DNA from: Actinomadura harenae
GTDB lineage: Bacteria; Actinomycetota; Actinomycetes; Streptosporangiales; Streptosporangiaceae
Direction: 5' to 3'
Assembly: GCF_003696215.1 (NCBI RefSeq)
Contig: NZ_RFFG01000035.1
Location: 19,238 to 83,237 of the forward strand
Length of the DNA stretch: 64,000 nucleotides
Part shown: piece by piece, positions 16,472 through 25,250 of the stretch
Layout: each line of letters opens with the position of its first letter
Position numbering within the stretch: the first letter of the stretch is position 1
Position numbers and translations under genes: made by a program
Notes under the pieces: model-generated
Databases searched by the model: none
Seen by the model: only the letters and a program-made list of their open reading frames with translations
Told to the model about the DNA's origin: nothing

Positions 16472-17674
16472 ATGCCCCTCGCCCTCCTGGCGCTCGCCAT
16501 CAGCGCCTTCGGGATCGGCACCACCGAGTTCTCCCCGAACGGCCTGCTGCCGGACCTGGCCCGCGACTTCCACACCTCGATCCCCACGGCCGCCCTCCTG
16601 GTCTCCGGATACGCGTTCGGCGTCGTCGTCGGCGCGCCGCTCCTCACCGCGCTCGGCGCCCGGCTGCCGCGCAAGGGGATGCTGCTCACCCTGATGGGCC
16701 TGTTCATCGCCGGGAACGTCCTGTCGGCCGTCGCGCCGACCTACGGCGTCCTCATGGCCGGGCGGATCCTCGCCGCCTTCTCGCACGGCGCCTACTTCGG
16801 CGTCGGCGCCGTCGTCGCCGCCGACCTGGTCAAGCCCGAGAAGCGGGCCGGCGCGATCGCGCTCATGTTCAGCGGCCTCACCATCGCGAACGTCCTCGGC
16901 GTCCCGGCCGGGGCCTGGCTCGGACAGCAGTACGGCTGGCGGATGACCTTCTGGGCGATCGCCGTCGTCGGCGTGATCGGCCTGATCGGCGTCGCCGCGC
17001 TCGTCCCGCGGACGCCGCGTCCGGGGGCCGGACTGCGCCGCGAGCTGGCCGCCTTCCGCAACCCGCAGGTCTGGCTCGCGCTCGGCATGGCCGTCCTCGG
17101 CTGGGCGCCGGTGTTCACCGTCTACACCTACATCTCGTCCACGATGACCGACGTCGCCGGGTTCGGCACGGGCGCGGTGCCCGTCGTCATGATCCTGTTC
17201 GGGCTCGGCGTGTTCGCCGGGAACATCCTCGGCGGACGGTTCGCCGACCGCGCCATGTTCCCCGCCCTGTTCGCGACGATCGGCGCGACCGCCGCGCTGG
17301 CCTTCCTGTTCGTCCCGGCCGCGCACACCAAGGCGACCCTCGTCGTCGGGATCCTGCTGCTCGGCGCCGCCGGATTCTCGACCGTCGCGCCGCTCCAGCT
17401 CCGCGTCCTGGACGTCGCGAAGGGCGCGCCGACCATGGCGTCCGCCGCGAACATCGCCGCCTTCAACCTCGGCAACACGATCGGCCCGTTCCTCGCGGGG
17501 ATCACGATCGACGCCGGGTTCGGCTACACCTCGACGGGCTGGGTCGGCGGGCTGCTCGGTGTCGGCGGGTTCGCGTTCGTCGTCGTCTCCGCCCTCCTCC
17601 ACCGCCGGACGGACGGACGCCGCGCCCCCGCCTCCGTGATCGTCACGGGAGCGTCCGAGCGGCAGCCGGCCTGA
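16472..17674 (+). CDS. MFS drug/sugar efflux transporter (DHA1 type), 400 aa
   Basis: Twelve-helix secondary transporter. It opens with ALAISAFGIGTTEFSPNGLLPDLA, the typical start of the AraJ/Cml-like DHA1 group. Motif A is seen in the loop after helix 2 (ALGARLPRKGM), and motif C-like glycine-rich helix 5 is present (NVLGVPAGAWLG). The length is normal. ATG 16472 follows GGAGG. It is divergent from marR, which probably controls it. The substrate is unknown, with drug efflux the usual role of this pair. Confidence 0.9.
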   Translation: MPLALLALAISAFGIGTTEFSPNGLLPDLARDFHTSIPTAALLVSGYAFGVVVGAPLLTALGARLPRKGMLLTLMGLFIAGNVLSAVAPTYGVLMAGRILAAFSHGAYFGVGAVVAADLVKPEKRAGAIALMFSGLTIANVLGVPAGAWLGQQYGWRMTFWAIAVVGVIGLIGVAALVPRTPRPGAGLRRELAAFRNPQVWLALGMAVLGWAPVFTVYTYISSTMTDVAGFGTGAVPVVMILFGLGVFAGNILGGRFADRAMFPALFATIGATAALAFLFVPAAHTKATLVVGILLLGAAGFSTVAPLQLRVLDVAKGAPTMASAANIAAFNLGNTIGPFLAGITIDAGFGYTSTGWVGGLLGVGGFAFVVVSALLHRRTDGRRAPASVIVTGASERQPA

Positions 17675-17746
17675 CCGGCCGCGCCGGCGGGTCCGCCGGG
17701 CGAAACCGGTTGGCCGGACGATTCGGGCGAAGCGTAATCTCCGCTC

Positions 17747-18382
17747 ATGGTGTCCCCCGAACGTCTGCTGGCCTTCTGCGCGATGGCCACAGTGATCATC
17801 CTCGTCCCCGGGCCGTCCGTGCTGTTCGTGGTCGGGCGCGCGCTCGCCCACGGCCGCCGGACGGCCCTCACCAGCGTCATCGGCAACGAGGCCGGCGCCC
17901 TCCTGCTCTCCGTCGCCGTGGCGTTCGGCGTCGGCTCGCTCGTCGCCGAGTCGGCGCTGCTCTTCACGACGATCAAGCTGGTCGGCGCCGCCTACCTCGT
18001 CTACCTGGGCGTCCAGGCGCTGCGGCAGCGGCGCAAGCTCAGCGAGGCGCTCGCCACGACCGACGGCTCCGCCGGACGCCGCGCCTTCTGGCAGGGCCTG
18101 GTCGTCGGCGTGACGAACCCGAAGACCAGCGTGTTCTTCGCCGCCGTCCTGCCCCAGTTCGTGGACCGGGGCGCCGGGCACGTCCCGCTCCAGATGGCCC
18201 TGTTCGGACTGATCTTCTGCGCGATCGCGCTCGTCCTCGACAGCGCGTGGGGCCTGGCCGCCGCGTCCGCGCGCACCTGGCTCGCCCGCTCCCCGCGCCG
18301 CCTCGCCGCCATCGGCGGGACGGGCGGGCTCATGATGATCGGCCTCGGCGTGGCCATCGCCGGGACCGGCCGCAAAGACTGA
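17747..18382 (+). CDS. LysE/RhtB-family amino acid exporter, 211 aa
   Basis: Membrane exporter with about six helices. The family start LLAFCAMATVIILVPGPSVLFVVGRAL, the AAYLVYLGVQALR block after helix 3, and GLVVGVTNPKTSVFFAAVLPQF are the standard LysE/RhtB signatures. It stands alone, in the same direction as the MFS gene but 72 bp beyond it. The substrate is likely an amino acid such as threonine, homoserine or leucine, but this cannot be told from sequence. Confidence 0.92.
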   Translation: MVSPERLLAFCAMATVIILVPGPSVLFVVGRALAHGRRTALTSVIGNEAGALLLSVAVAFGVGSLVAESALLFTTIKLVGAAYLVYLGVQALRQRRKLSEALATTDGSAGRRAFWQGLVVGVTNPKTSVFFAAVLPQFVDRGAGHVPLQMALFGLIFCAIALVLDSAWGLAAASARTWLARSPRRLAAIGGTGGLMMIGLGVAIAGTGRKD

Positions 18383-18464
18383 GGAAAATCTCCCGGCCGG
18401 ATGTAGAGGACCCCCGGACGGCTCCGACTCCAGGGTGAAGGCACCCGAGAGAAGGAGCACCACG

Positions 18465-19028
18465 ATGCGGAAGCTGTCCTACTACATCCACACCAGCGCC
18501 GACGGCTTCGTCGAGGGCCCGAAGGGCGAGTTCGACTGGCCGGTCATGGGCCCGGAGCTGTCGGACCACTCCTTCGCCCTCGACGAGGAGAACGACATCA
18601 CCCTCTACGGCCGCGTGACCTGGGAGATGATGGCGTCGTGGTGGCCGGACGCCGAGTCCAGGTCCGACCACCCGCACGTCGTCCGGTACGCGCCCGTCTG
18701 GCGCGCGTCCCGCAAGATGGTCATCTCCCGGACGCTCGACAGCGCCGAATGGGCCGAGAAGGTCATCGGAGCCGACCTCGGCGCGCAGGTCCGCGAGCTG
18801 AAGGAGCAGGACGGCAAGGGCCTGCTCCTCATGGGCGGCGCCCGCGCCGCGACCTCGCTCGCCCGGCTGGGCCTGATCGACGAGGTCGCGATCAGCGTCC
18901 ACCCGGTCGTCCTCGGCGGGGGCGTGTCCCTGTTCCCCGGCCTGGACCGGCGGCTCGGCCTGCGCCTCATCGAGACCCGCACCTTCGACGAGGGCGTCGT
19001 CATGAACCGCTACGCGGTGACGTCCTGA
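18465..19028 (+). CDS. Dihydrofolate-reductase-fold protein (RibD C-terminal domain), 187 aa
   Basis: NADPH-dependent reductase-fold protein of the RibD_C/YwjB type. Features are the N-terminal YYIHTSADGFVEGP strand, DITLYGRVTWEMMASWWP, KMVISRTLD, GLLLMGGARAATSLARLGLIDEVAISVHPVVLGGGVSLFPG, and a final LIETRTFDEGVVMNRY. ATG 18465 follows GAAGGAG. The real substrate is unknown; these stand-alone proteins are common in actinomycetes. Its 3' end overlaps the convergent MFS gene by 19 bp. Confidence 0.92.
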   Translation: MRKLSYYIHTSADGFVEGPKGEFDWPVMGPELSDHSFALDEENDITLYGRVTWEMMASWWPDAESRSDHPHVVRYAPVWRASRKMVISRTLDSAEWAEKVIGADLGAQVRELKEQDGKGLLLMGGARAATSLARLGLIDEVAISVHPVVLGGGVSLFPGLDRRLGLRLIETRTFDEGVVMNRYAVTS

Positions 19029-20410
19029 CCCGTCCGGACGACGGCCGCGGGCCGCCGGTCGCGGCGGGACCGGACGAGGAGGAGGACGCTCGCGGCGGCG
19101 ACCAGCGCGAGCGTCCCCGCCGTCGCGTACGCGGCGGACAGCCCGGCGGCGAACCCCGCCGCGTCGTGCGAGACGGCCGGGTCGCCCGGCACCCGCGCGC
19201 GGAACACCGCGCCGAGCACGGCGACGCCGAGCGCGTACCCGAGCTGCCGCAGCGCCCCGACCGCCCCGGACGCCATCCCGCCCCGCTCCGCCGGGACGGC
19301 CGCGACCGCCGCCGCCGTCACGTTCGGCAGCGCCAGACCGGCCCCGGCCCCGGTCAACACCAGGCCCGGGACGAGATCCGCCCAGCCCGAGTCCGCCGTG
19401 AGGAACGCCTGCGCCAGCCCGCCGGCCCCGATCAGCGCGAGCCCGCCGCCGACCGTCCAGCGCGGTGAGACGCCATGGAGCAGACGCCCCGCCACCAGGG
19501 ACGTCGCGAACGCCACGGCGGGCAGCGGCAGGATCGCCAGGCCCGCCTCCATCGGCGACAACCCGAGCACCGCCCGCAGCCACAGCGACGTGTTCACCAG
19601 CGTCGCGAACGCCGTCCCCGACATCGCCAGCGACCCGATCATCACCCCGACGAACCCCGGACGCCGGAACAGCCCCAGGTCGAGCGTCGGATACGCCGTC
19701 CGCCGCTGGACGCCCGCGAACCCCGCGAACGCCACCGCCGCGACCGCGACCGAGACCCACAGGAGGACGCCGCCGCGCGTCAGCCCGTACGTGAGGACGC
19801 CCGCCGCGACCGCGAACAGCACGATGCCCGGAACGTCCAGCCGCCGCGCGGCCGGATTCCGCGACTCGCGCACCCGCCGCAGCGTCACCGCGATCGCGAC
19901 CGCGCTGACCGGCAGGTTCACCAGGAAGATCCAGCGCCAGCCCAGATGCTGCGTCAGCACCCCGCCCAGGATCGGCCCGACCCCGGACGCCGCGCCCGAC
20001 ACCGCCCCCCACACGCCGAAGGCCACGGCGCGGTCCCGCCCCTCGTACGACGCGGCGATCAGCGCGACCGTCGTCGCGAACATCGCCGCCGCGCCCACCC
20101 CCTGCGCCGCCCGCGCCGCGACGAGCGTCGCCGCGTCCGGCGCGAGCCCGCTGACCAGCGAGGACGCCGCGAACGTCACCAGCCCCGCCACGTACAGCCG
20201 CCGCCGTCCGATCCGGTCGGCGAGCGTCCCCGCGCCCATCAGCAGCGCCGCGAGCGTGAGCGCGTAGACGTCCATCACCCACTGCAACGCCCCGAACGTC
20301 GTCCCGAGCCCGCGTGCCATGTCGGGCAGCGCCACCGTCACGATGTTCACGTCCACCAGCAGCATGAACGCACCGAGGCACACCGCCGTCAGCGGTCCCC
20401 ACCTGCCCAT
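19010..20410 (-). CDS. MFS multidrug transporter (DHA2, EmrB/QacA type), 466 aa
   Basis: Fourteen-helix drug:proton antiporter. FMLLVDVNIVTVALPDMARGLG and LQWVMDVYALTLAALLMGAGTLADRIGRRR (motif D1 and motif A) are diagnostic. Motif C is the glycine-rich GAVSGAASGVGPILGGVL. ATG 20410 was chosen over an upstream ATG at 20506 because GGAAGGA lies at 8 nt and the conserved part begins at once. A perfect 10-bp inverted repeat lies 15 bp upstream of this start, consistent with repression. It is divergent from the Lrp-like regulator. Confidence 0.92.
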   Translation of the reverse strand: MGRWGPLTAVCLGAFMLLVDVNIVTVALPDMARGLGTTFGALQWVMDVYALTLAALLMGAGTLADRIGRRRLYVAGLVTFAASSLVSGLAPDAATLVAARAAQGVGAAAMFATTVALIAASYEGRDRAVAFGVWGAVSGAASGVGPILGGVLTQHLGWRWIFLVNLPVSAVAIAVTLRRVRESRNPAARRLDVPGIVLFAVAAGVLTYGLTRGGVLLWVSVAVAAVAFAGFAGVQRRTAYPTLDLGLFRRPGFVGVMIGSLAMSGTAFATLVNTSLWLRAVLGLSPMEAGLAILPLPAVAFATSLVAGRLLHGVSPRWTVGGGLALIGAGGLAQAFLTADSGWADLVPGLVLTGAGAGLALPNVTAAAVAAVPAERGGMASGAVGALRQLGYALGVAVLGAVFRARVPGDPAVSHDAAGFAAGLSAAYATAGTLALVAAASVLLLVRSRRDRRPAAVVRTGQDVTA

Positions 20411-20424
20411 ATCGGCATCCTTCC

Positions 20425-20448
20425 GAGTCGTTTCGCCTGAAACGACTC
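20425..20448. promoter_or_regulatory. Perfect inverted repeat in the MFS/Lrp intergenic region
   Basis: GAGTCGTTTC-GCCT-GAAACGACTC: two 10-bp perfect arms with a 4-bp centre. It lies immediately upstream of the DHA2 transporter and 75 bp from the divergent regulator, so it is a probable operator. Confidence 0.7.
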
Positions 20449-20522
20449 TCGGCCGCCGCCCGCCGCGATGCGACACGGAACCCGTCTCAAGGACGGATTT
20501 CGACATCCCTTACTCTGCCCTG

Positions 20523-21488
20523 GTGGAATCCGACGACCTGGACCGGCAGCTCATCCATGCGCTGCAACTCGACGCGCGTGCCCCGTTCAGCCGGATCGCC
20601 GAGGTCCTCGGCGTCTCCGACCAGACCGTCGCCCGCCGCTACCGCCGCCTCCGCTCGGCGGACCTCCTGCGCGTCGTCGCCGTCCCGCCCGCCGGATACC
20701 TCGCCCACGGCCGCTGGATCCTCCGCCTTCGCTGCGCCCCCGGCGCCGCCCTCCCCGTCGCCGAGGCCCTCGCCCGCCGCCCCGACACCGCCTGGGTCCA
20801 GCTCGCCTCGGGCGGGACGGAGGTCCAGTGCATCACCCGCGCAGGCACCCCGGGCGAGGCCGAACAGCTCCTCCTCGACAGGCTCCCGCGCACGAACCGC
20901 ATCATGGACGTCACCGCCCACTCCGTCCTGCACGTCTTCTACGGCTCGCCCAGCCCGATCCGCCTCCTGGACGCCCTGACCCCCGAACAGGCCGCGGCCC
21001 TCGACTCCCACCCGGAGTTCCCCGCCGACCCCGAGCACATCCCGCACTGCGCCCCGGACGACCGTCCCCTCCTGGACGTCCTGGCCCGCGACGGACGCAC
21101 CGCCCTCCCCGACCTGGCCGCCGCGACCGGCTGGTCCGCGTCCACCGTCCGCCGCCGCGTCGACCACCTGCGCGCCCTCGGCGCCCTCCACTTCTACGCC
21201 GAGTTCCACCTGCCCCTCGTCGGCCTGAACCACAGCACCCGCCTCTGGATGACCGTCACCCCGTCCGCCCTGGACGCCGCCGGACGCGCCCTCGCCACCC
21301 ACCCCGAGGTCGTCTTCGCCGCCGCCACCAGCGGCAACGCCGACCTGTCCGCCACCGTCCTCTGCCGCGACGCCCACGACCTCTACCGCTACCTCACCGA
21401 CCGTGCCGCCGCCCTCCCCGGCGTCACCCACGTCGAGACGACCCCGGTCATCCGCAACATCAAACGCCTGGGCCGCGCACTGCGCTGA
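20523..21488 (+). CDS. Double-HTH Lrp/AsnC-family regulator, 321 aa
   Basis: DNA-binding regulator with two AsnC-type halves. The first HTH is at the N-terminus (DDLDRQLIHALQLDARAPFS, VSDQTVARRYRRL) and is followed by a RAM-like segment. The second HTH is near residues 180-230 (RPLLDVLARDGRTALPDLAA, WSASTVRRRVDHLRALG) with its own ligand-like domain. At 321 aa it is twice the size of classical Lrp, a form common in actinomycetes. Start GTG 20523 gives the conserved N-terminus; no clear Shine-Dalgarno is seen. Divergent from the DHA2 exporter, which it probably controls. Confidence 0.88.
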   Translation: MESDDLDRQLIHALQLDARAPFSRIAEVLGVSDQTVARRYRRLRSADLLRVVAVPPAGYLAHGRWILRLRCAPGAALPVAEALARRPDTAWVQLASGGTEVQCITRAGTPGEAEQLLLDRLPRTNRIMDVTAHSVLHVFYGSPSPIRLLDALTPEQAAALDSHPEFPADPEHIPHCAPDDRPLLDVLARDGRTALPDLAAATGWSASTVRRRVDHLRALGALHFYAEFHLPLVGLNHSTRLWMTVTPSALDAAGRALATHPEVVFAAATSGNADLSATVLCRDAHDLYRYLTDRAAALPGVTHVETTPVIRNIKRLGRALR

Positions 21489-21565
21489 GCCGGGTACCGC
21501 GCTGAGTAGCGGCCTGAGTAGCCGCGCACTGTGCCACACGCCCGCCCGAGGCGAGTCTTGAGGAC

Positions 21566-21988
21566 ATGACGACCGAGCCGTTCCGCCGCCGCCCCCTCAT
21601 GACCACGGTGACCGTCCTGCTTCTCCTTCAGGGCGTGCTCATGTGCCCCCCGGCGATGTTCATTCTCGTCATAGGAGCCTTCGACCTCCTGACCGGCTAC
21701 GGCCCCAAGTCCCTCCACGAGTGGGCCCCCTTCGCTCCCGGTCCCGTTCTGGGCGCGCTCATGCTGGGAGCGGTGCGCGCCAACACGCGTCTCCCGGCCT
21801 GGAGGCACGGATGGATCCGGGGGCTGGGGCTCGAACTGGCGATCTTCGTAACAGGCTGTGTGATGTGGTGGCTCCACGACGGGGCCCCGCTCTACTCGCC
21901 CATGCTCATCTTCCCGGCGACGTCGGCCCTGGCGGCCGTCGGCGCCTTCGTCTTGCTCTACGACCGGGCGACCAGCGGACGCCGATGA
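21566..21988 (+). CDS. Small integral membrane protein, 140 aa (tandem family copy 1)
   Basis: Unknown function. About four hydrophobic segments are visible: TVTVLLLLQGVLMCPPAMFILVI, PVLGALMLGAV, LELAIFVTGCVMWW, and PATSALAAVGAFVLLYD. ATG 21566 begins a run of three same-strand membrane proteins with the same plan: a hydrophobic first helix after LLLLQ or LLFVQ, then an FLLLYD or YLLLAP ending. This copy is the most diverged. No enzymatic motif is seen. Confidence 0.75.
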   Translation: MTTEPFRRRPLMTTVTVLLLLQGVLMCPPAMFILVIGAFDLLTGYGPKSLHEWAPFAPGPVLGALMLGAVRANTRLPAWRHGWIRGLGLELAIFVTGCVMWWLHDGAPLYSPMLIFPATSALAAVGAFVLLYDRATSGRR

Positions 21989-22120
21989 TGCCGATCTGCT
22001 TACCCGTCGTTGTGCGGCGCCCTCTCACCACAGACGGTTCAAGGACGCCTCGGACGTTTGAGTACACCGTTGAGTACGCGAGCTCTGGGCGCCCGTCCGC
22101 CCCGTCGGGAGTCTGAAGGT

Positions 22121-22543
22121 ATGACGATCGAGACGTACCACCGAGTCCGTGCCCGGGACGGATTCGTCGCGGCCCGTGTCCTGCTCGCCCTCCAGGCCGC
22201 GATCCTGGCCGTCCCGGTGGCCTATCTCTCGTTCTGGGGTGTCGGAGGCCCCTTCTCCGGCACCAGGGACGGCCGCCTCGCGGTCATCCTCCTCATCCCC
22301 GCTCTGTTCTTCGGCGCGGTCATCGTCGCCCTCCTGACCTGTGCCGTCCGGCTTTCGGTCCACAAGCCCGCCCGTCGCGCGGTGCTTGCGGGGGAAGGGA
22401 TAGGGGCCGGGGCCTACCTGTTGTGGGACTTCCACGGCGCTTTCTGGCACTCCACGATCTCCTCGATCTCCTTCCTCGAGTTCGCCGCCATCCCGGCGGC
22501 CCTCTACCTGCTCCTGGCCCCGAGCGTTCGGGAGCGGGGATGA
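22121..22543 (+). CDS. Small integral membrane protein, 140 aa (tandem family copy 2)
   Basis: Four predicted membrane helices: VLLALQAAILAVPVAYLSFW, LAVILLIPALFFGAVIVALLTCAV, AGEGIGAGAYLLWDF, and FAAIPAALYLLLAP. It has the same 140-aa length as copy 1. It aligns by eye with the first half of copy 3 (ALLTCAVRLSVHKPARRAVL against GLVTCAVLLPVSKPARVVVL, and LLLAPSVRERG against LLLIPTVQERG). ATG 22121 follows GAAGGT. The stop overlaps the start of copy 3 (ATGA). Function unknown. Confidence 0.8.
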   Translation: MTIETYHRVRARDGFVAARVLLALQAAILAVPVAYLSFWGVGGPFSGTRDGRLAVILLIPALFFGAVIVALLTCAVRLSVHKPARRAVLAGEGIGAGAYLLWDFHGAFWHSTISSISFLEFAAIPAALYLLLAPSVRERG

Positions 22544-23445
22544 CGGCCGAGACGTCTCGCTGGGCACCGCGGGTCCTCAACGTGGTTCGCGGGTTGCTCT
22601 TCGTTCAGGCTGCGGTACTGGCCGTGGTGTCGTTGGTCCTTCTGGTCGTGGGGGTGGTGGGGCCGTTCGGCCATGGCGAGGGCAGTGGGTTGGCGCTTCT
22701 CTTGCTTCCCCTCGGCCTCTTCGTCGGGGCGATCGTGGCCGGCCTGGTGACCTGCGCCGTCCTGCTTCCGGTGAGTAAGCCCGCCCGGGTCGTGGTGCTG
22801 GTTCTGGAGGCGGCGGTCGCCTCGAACTACTCCGAGTGGAGCCTGGACCTCGGGTACTGGCCGTCCAAGCTCGCCGTCCTCGTGCTGCTCGTCATCCCGG
22901 CGGCCGCCTTCCTGCTCCTGATCCCCACCGTTCAGGAGCGGGGGGCGACGGCGCGCTGGGGCGGTGGTGTCCGCATCGTGCTCCCCAAGATCGAGGACTG
23001 GGAGGCCCCCGCGCACCGGGCCGATGAGGACGGTACCTCGGTCCCCGAGGTCGAGGAGCAGGAGGCGACGACGCGCCGGAGGCGTGACGGCGGCGCTGCG
23101 GTCCGCCCCCTCCTCGGCGCGCAGTCGCTGCTCCTGGTCGTCCCGGCGGTGGCGGCGCTCGTCCTGGGAGACATGCACGGTGCGGTCTCGGTGATCGCCA
23201 TCGTGGTCGGGGTCGCGCTCGCGGTGCTCGCCCTGGCCCCTGCGGACCGCGCCTGGGCGCCCCCGGCCGGGAGGTCCGGCCGGTACGTGGTGCTGGCGCT
23301 GGAGGCGGTGGTCCTAGCGGCCTGCGTCACGGGCCTGCCCGGTCCCGGCGCGTTCGTCGCGCTGGCCATGCCGGCGGTGGTCGTGCTGGCGCTGGTCATC
23401 GCCGCCCTGCTCTGGAAGGCCCCGGACGTCAGTGGCCGACGGTGA
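22540..23445 (+). CDS. Double-length membrane protein, 301 aa (tandem family copy 3)
   Basis: Two four-helix halves are joined by a charged linker. Residues about 1-133 resemble the preceding 140-aa protein and end in LLLIPTVQERG. A linker of about 55 residues rich in Glu, Asp and Arg (EDWEAPAHRADED, EVEEQEATTRRRR) follows. The second half restarts with LLGAQSLLLVVPAVAALVL and ends LALVIAALLW. It looks like a duplication and fusion of the small unit. ATG 22540 overlaps the previous stop. The 3' end overlaps the convergent oxidoreductase gene by 17 bp. Function unknown. Confidence 0.8.
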   Translation: MTAETSRWAPRVLNVVRGLLFVQAAVLAVVSLVLLVVGVVGPFGHGEGSGLALLLLPLGLFVGAIVAGLVTCAVLLPVSKPARVVVLVLEAAVASNYSEWSLDLGYWPSKLAVLVLLVIPAAAFLLLIPTVQERGATARWGGGVRIVLPKIEDWEAPAHRADEDGTSVPEVEEQEATTRRRRDGGAAVRPLLGAQSLLLVVPAVAALVLGDMHGAVSVIAIVVGVALAVLALAPADRAWAPPAGRSGRYVVLALEAVVLAACVTGLPGPGAFVALAMPAVVVLALVIAALLWKAPDVSGRR

Positions 23446-24427
23446 CGACGATCTTGCCGATCTGGGTGTTCGCGGCCATGTAGTGGTGCGCCTCGACGAT
23501 GTCCTCGAGGTCGAACGTCCGGTCCACGACGGGACGGAACGCGCCCGACCGCAGGCCCGAGTTCACGTACGCGACGGCCCGCCGCATCCGCTCCGGGTCG
23601 TGGGCCGTCTCCCGCATCGTGAACGTCCGCATGCTGATCGGGGGCATACCCAGGTCGAAACCGGGGAACGGCGTCGGCTGGCCGCTGAGCATCCCGTACT
23701 CGAGCATCGTCCCGTTCGGTGCGACGACCTTCATGAGGTCCAGGACGCCCGGTCCGGCGACGGCGTCGAAGACGAACTCCGCGCCCCGGCCGTCGGTGAG
23801 CTCGCGGACGCGCTCGACCATGTCCTCGGTGTCGGTCACGATGACGTGCTCCGCGCCGAGCTTGAGCAGTGCCTCCTTCTTGCTCTCGCCCCGGGTCAGC
23901 GCGATCGCGGTCGCGCCCGTCCGCTCGGCGACCTGGAGCGCCGCGAGCGCCACACTGCTGGACGCGGCGTTCAGTACGACCGTGTCCCCGGGACGCATCC
24001 CGCCGACCTCGACCAGCCCGCCGTACGCGGTGACGTAGGGCATCCACACCGCCGCGCCGTCGACCGCGTTCACGAAGTCGGGCCGGTCCAGCACCGCGTG
24101 CGCGGGGACGATGGCCCGCTCGCCGTAGACCCCGTAGTCGTTCTGCGAGAACGCGGGCATCGTGCTGATCGACTGGCCGACCTCGATGCCCTCCACCCCC
24201 TCGCCGACGGCCTCGACCACGCCCGCGGCCTCGTATCCCAGCTTCGCGGGGAACCGCTTCACCGGCTCGATGTACTGGCCGCTGCGGAACAGCGCCTCGG
24301 CCCGGTTGAGTCCGATCGCGTCCACGCGGATCCGGACCTCACCGGGGCCCGGGTCACCGATCTCGACGTCCTGCAGCCGCATCACCTCGGGGCCGCCGAG
24401 CTCGTGGAACAGCACCGTCCTGGTCAT
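23429..24427 (-). CDS. MDR-family NADPH:quinone-type oxidoreductase, 332 aa
   Basis: Medium-chain dehydrogenase/reductase of the zeta-crystallin-like group. The GroES-like N-terminal domain contains GPGEVRIRVDAIGLNRAEALFRSGQY and GYEAAGVVEAVGEGVEG. The Rossmann part contains LNAASSSVALAALQVAERTGA and FDAVAGPGVLDLM. The zinc-binding cysteines of true alcohol dehydrogenases are absent. Two adjacent ATGs (24430, 24427) are possible; GAAGGA is 5 or 8 nt upstream. It is divergent from an ArsR-type regulator whose start is 100 bp away and which probably represses it. Confidence 0.9.
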   Translation of the reverse strand: MTRTVLFHELGGPEVMRLQDVEIGDPGPGEVRIRVDAIGLNRAEALFRSGQYIEPVKRFPAKLGYEAAGVVEAVGEGVEGIEVGQSISTMPAFSQNDYGVYGERAIVPAHAVLDRPDFVNAVDGAAVWMPYVTAYGGLVEVGGMRPGDTVVLNAASSSVALAALQVAERTGATAIALTRGESKKEALLKLGAEHVIVTDTEDMVERVRELTDGRGAEFVFDAVAGPGVLDLMKVVAPNGTMLEYGMLSGQPTPFPGFDLGMPPISMRTFTMRETAHDPERMRRAVAYVNSGLRSGAFRPVVDRTFDLEDIVEAHHYMAANTQIGKIVVTVGH

Positions 24428-24491
24428 CATGACCGTCCTTCGATCGTTCGCCTCGTCCAACGGTGATCACTCAACACCTAAGTTCGATCGG

Positions 24492-24519
24492 TGTCAAACT
24501 TTGATTCCTGTCGTACTAT
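24492..24519. promoter_or_regulatory. Divergent promoter elements between the oxidoreductase and arsR-like genes
   Basis: On the minus strand TTGACA (24497-24492) is a good -35 box for the oxidoreductase gene; the -10 is weak. On the plus strand TACTAT (24514-24519) is a -10-like box 8 bp before ATG 24527. The regulator mRNA may therefore start at its own ATG (leaderless). Confidence 0.45.
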
Positions 24520-24526
24520 GCGTCTC

Positions 24527-24859
24527 ATGGATAGCCGCACCCCGTCCCACCCGTCCGTCCGGGACGTCACGCTCCAGCAGATCCTCGAGGCGCTCGTCGA
24601 CCCGGTGCGCCGCGGCATCGTCACGCGGCTCTGGGACTCCGACGTCGACATCAAGTGCGGCGGCTTCGACCTCACGGTCAGCAAGTCGACCGCCACCCAC
24701 CACTTCAACGTCCTGCGCGAGGCGGGCCTGATCAGGCAGCACTACGCGGGCACCGCCCGCATGAACACCCTCCGCCGCGACGAACTCGAAGAGGTCTTCC
24801 CCGGCCTCGTCGCGTCCATCGTCACCGCCGACCGCCGCACCCTCGCCCCTGCGGGATGA
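24527..24859 (+). CDS. ArsR-family winged-helix regulator, 110 aa
   Basis: Small dimeric repressor. The core is LQQILEALVDPVRRGIVTRLWD, DLTVSKSTATHHFNVLREAGLIRQHYAG and LRRDELEEVFPGLVASIV. The SKSTATHHFNVL recognition helix is typical of the non-metal ArsR group that guards oxidoreductase genes. No CxC metal site is visible apart from a lone Cys. ATG 24527 may be leaderless; ATG 24518 is the alternative. Divergent from the MDR oxidoreductase, its likely target. Confidence 0.9.
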   Translation: MDSRTPSHPSVRDVTLQQILEALVDPVRRGIVTRLWDSDVDIKCGGFDLTVSKSTATHHFNVLREAGLIRQHYAGTARMNTLRRDELEEVFPGLVASIVTADRRTLAPAG

Positions 24860-25055
24860 CCCCACCCCCGGCGACCCGCTGCCACGGGGTCGGCGACCAC
24901 CACATCGCCGACCCGGTCGCGCTCGCCCTCGTCTTCGAGCGCGACACCGCCATCAAGGAAGGCGCCGACGCCCCATCCAAGGCATCCGCGCCCACCAGGC
25001 CGCCCCAGGCGTTACCACCCCAACCCGAACACGCACCCACCAGGCGGAGACGCGG

Positions 25056-25250
25056 TCACTCCGACGGACGCCGCCCAAGCATCGCGCAGAGCAAACGCCA
25101 CCCCTCCCGATCGACCACGAGCACCGCGCCACCCGGAAGCTTGGAGTCGCGGACCGCAAGAGCGTCGGCGCCGATACCCGCCACCTCGACGCAGTTGACT
25201 TCCTCGTCGCTGTAGGACGACTTGCGCCAGGCCAGGCGCGACACGCTCAC
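25056..25250 (-). CDS. DUF397 protein, 64 aa
   Basis: Short actinobacterial protein of the DUF397 family. The full signature is present: WRKSSYSDEEVNCVEVA, LAVRDSKLPGGAVLVVDREGW. GTG 25250 overlaps the stop of the preceding DUF397 gene (GTGA). Members are nearly always paired with an XRE-DUF5753 regulator and are thought to act as its antagonist or partner; that is known of the family, not shown here. Confidence 0.93.
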   Translation of the reverse strand: MSVSRLAWRKSSYSDEEVNCVEVAGIGADALAVRDSKLPGGAVLVVDREGWRLLCAMLGRRPSE

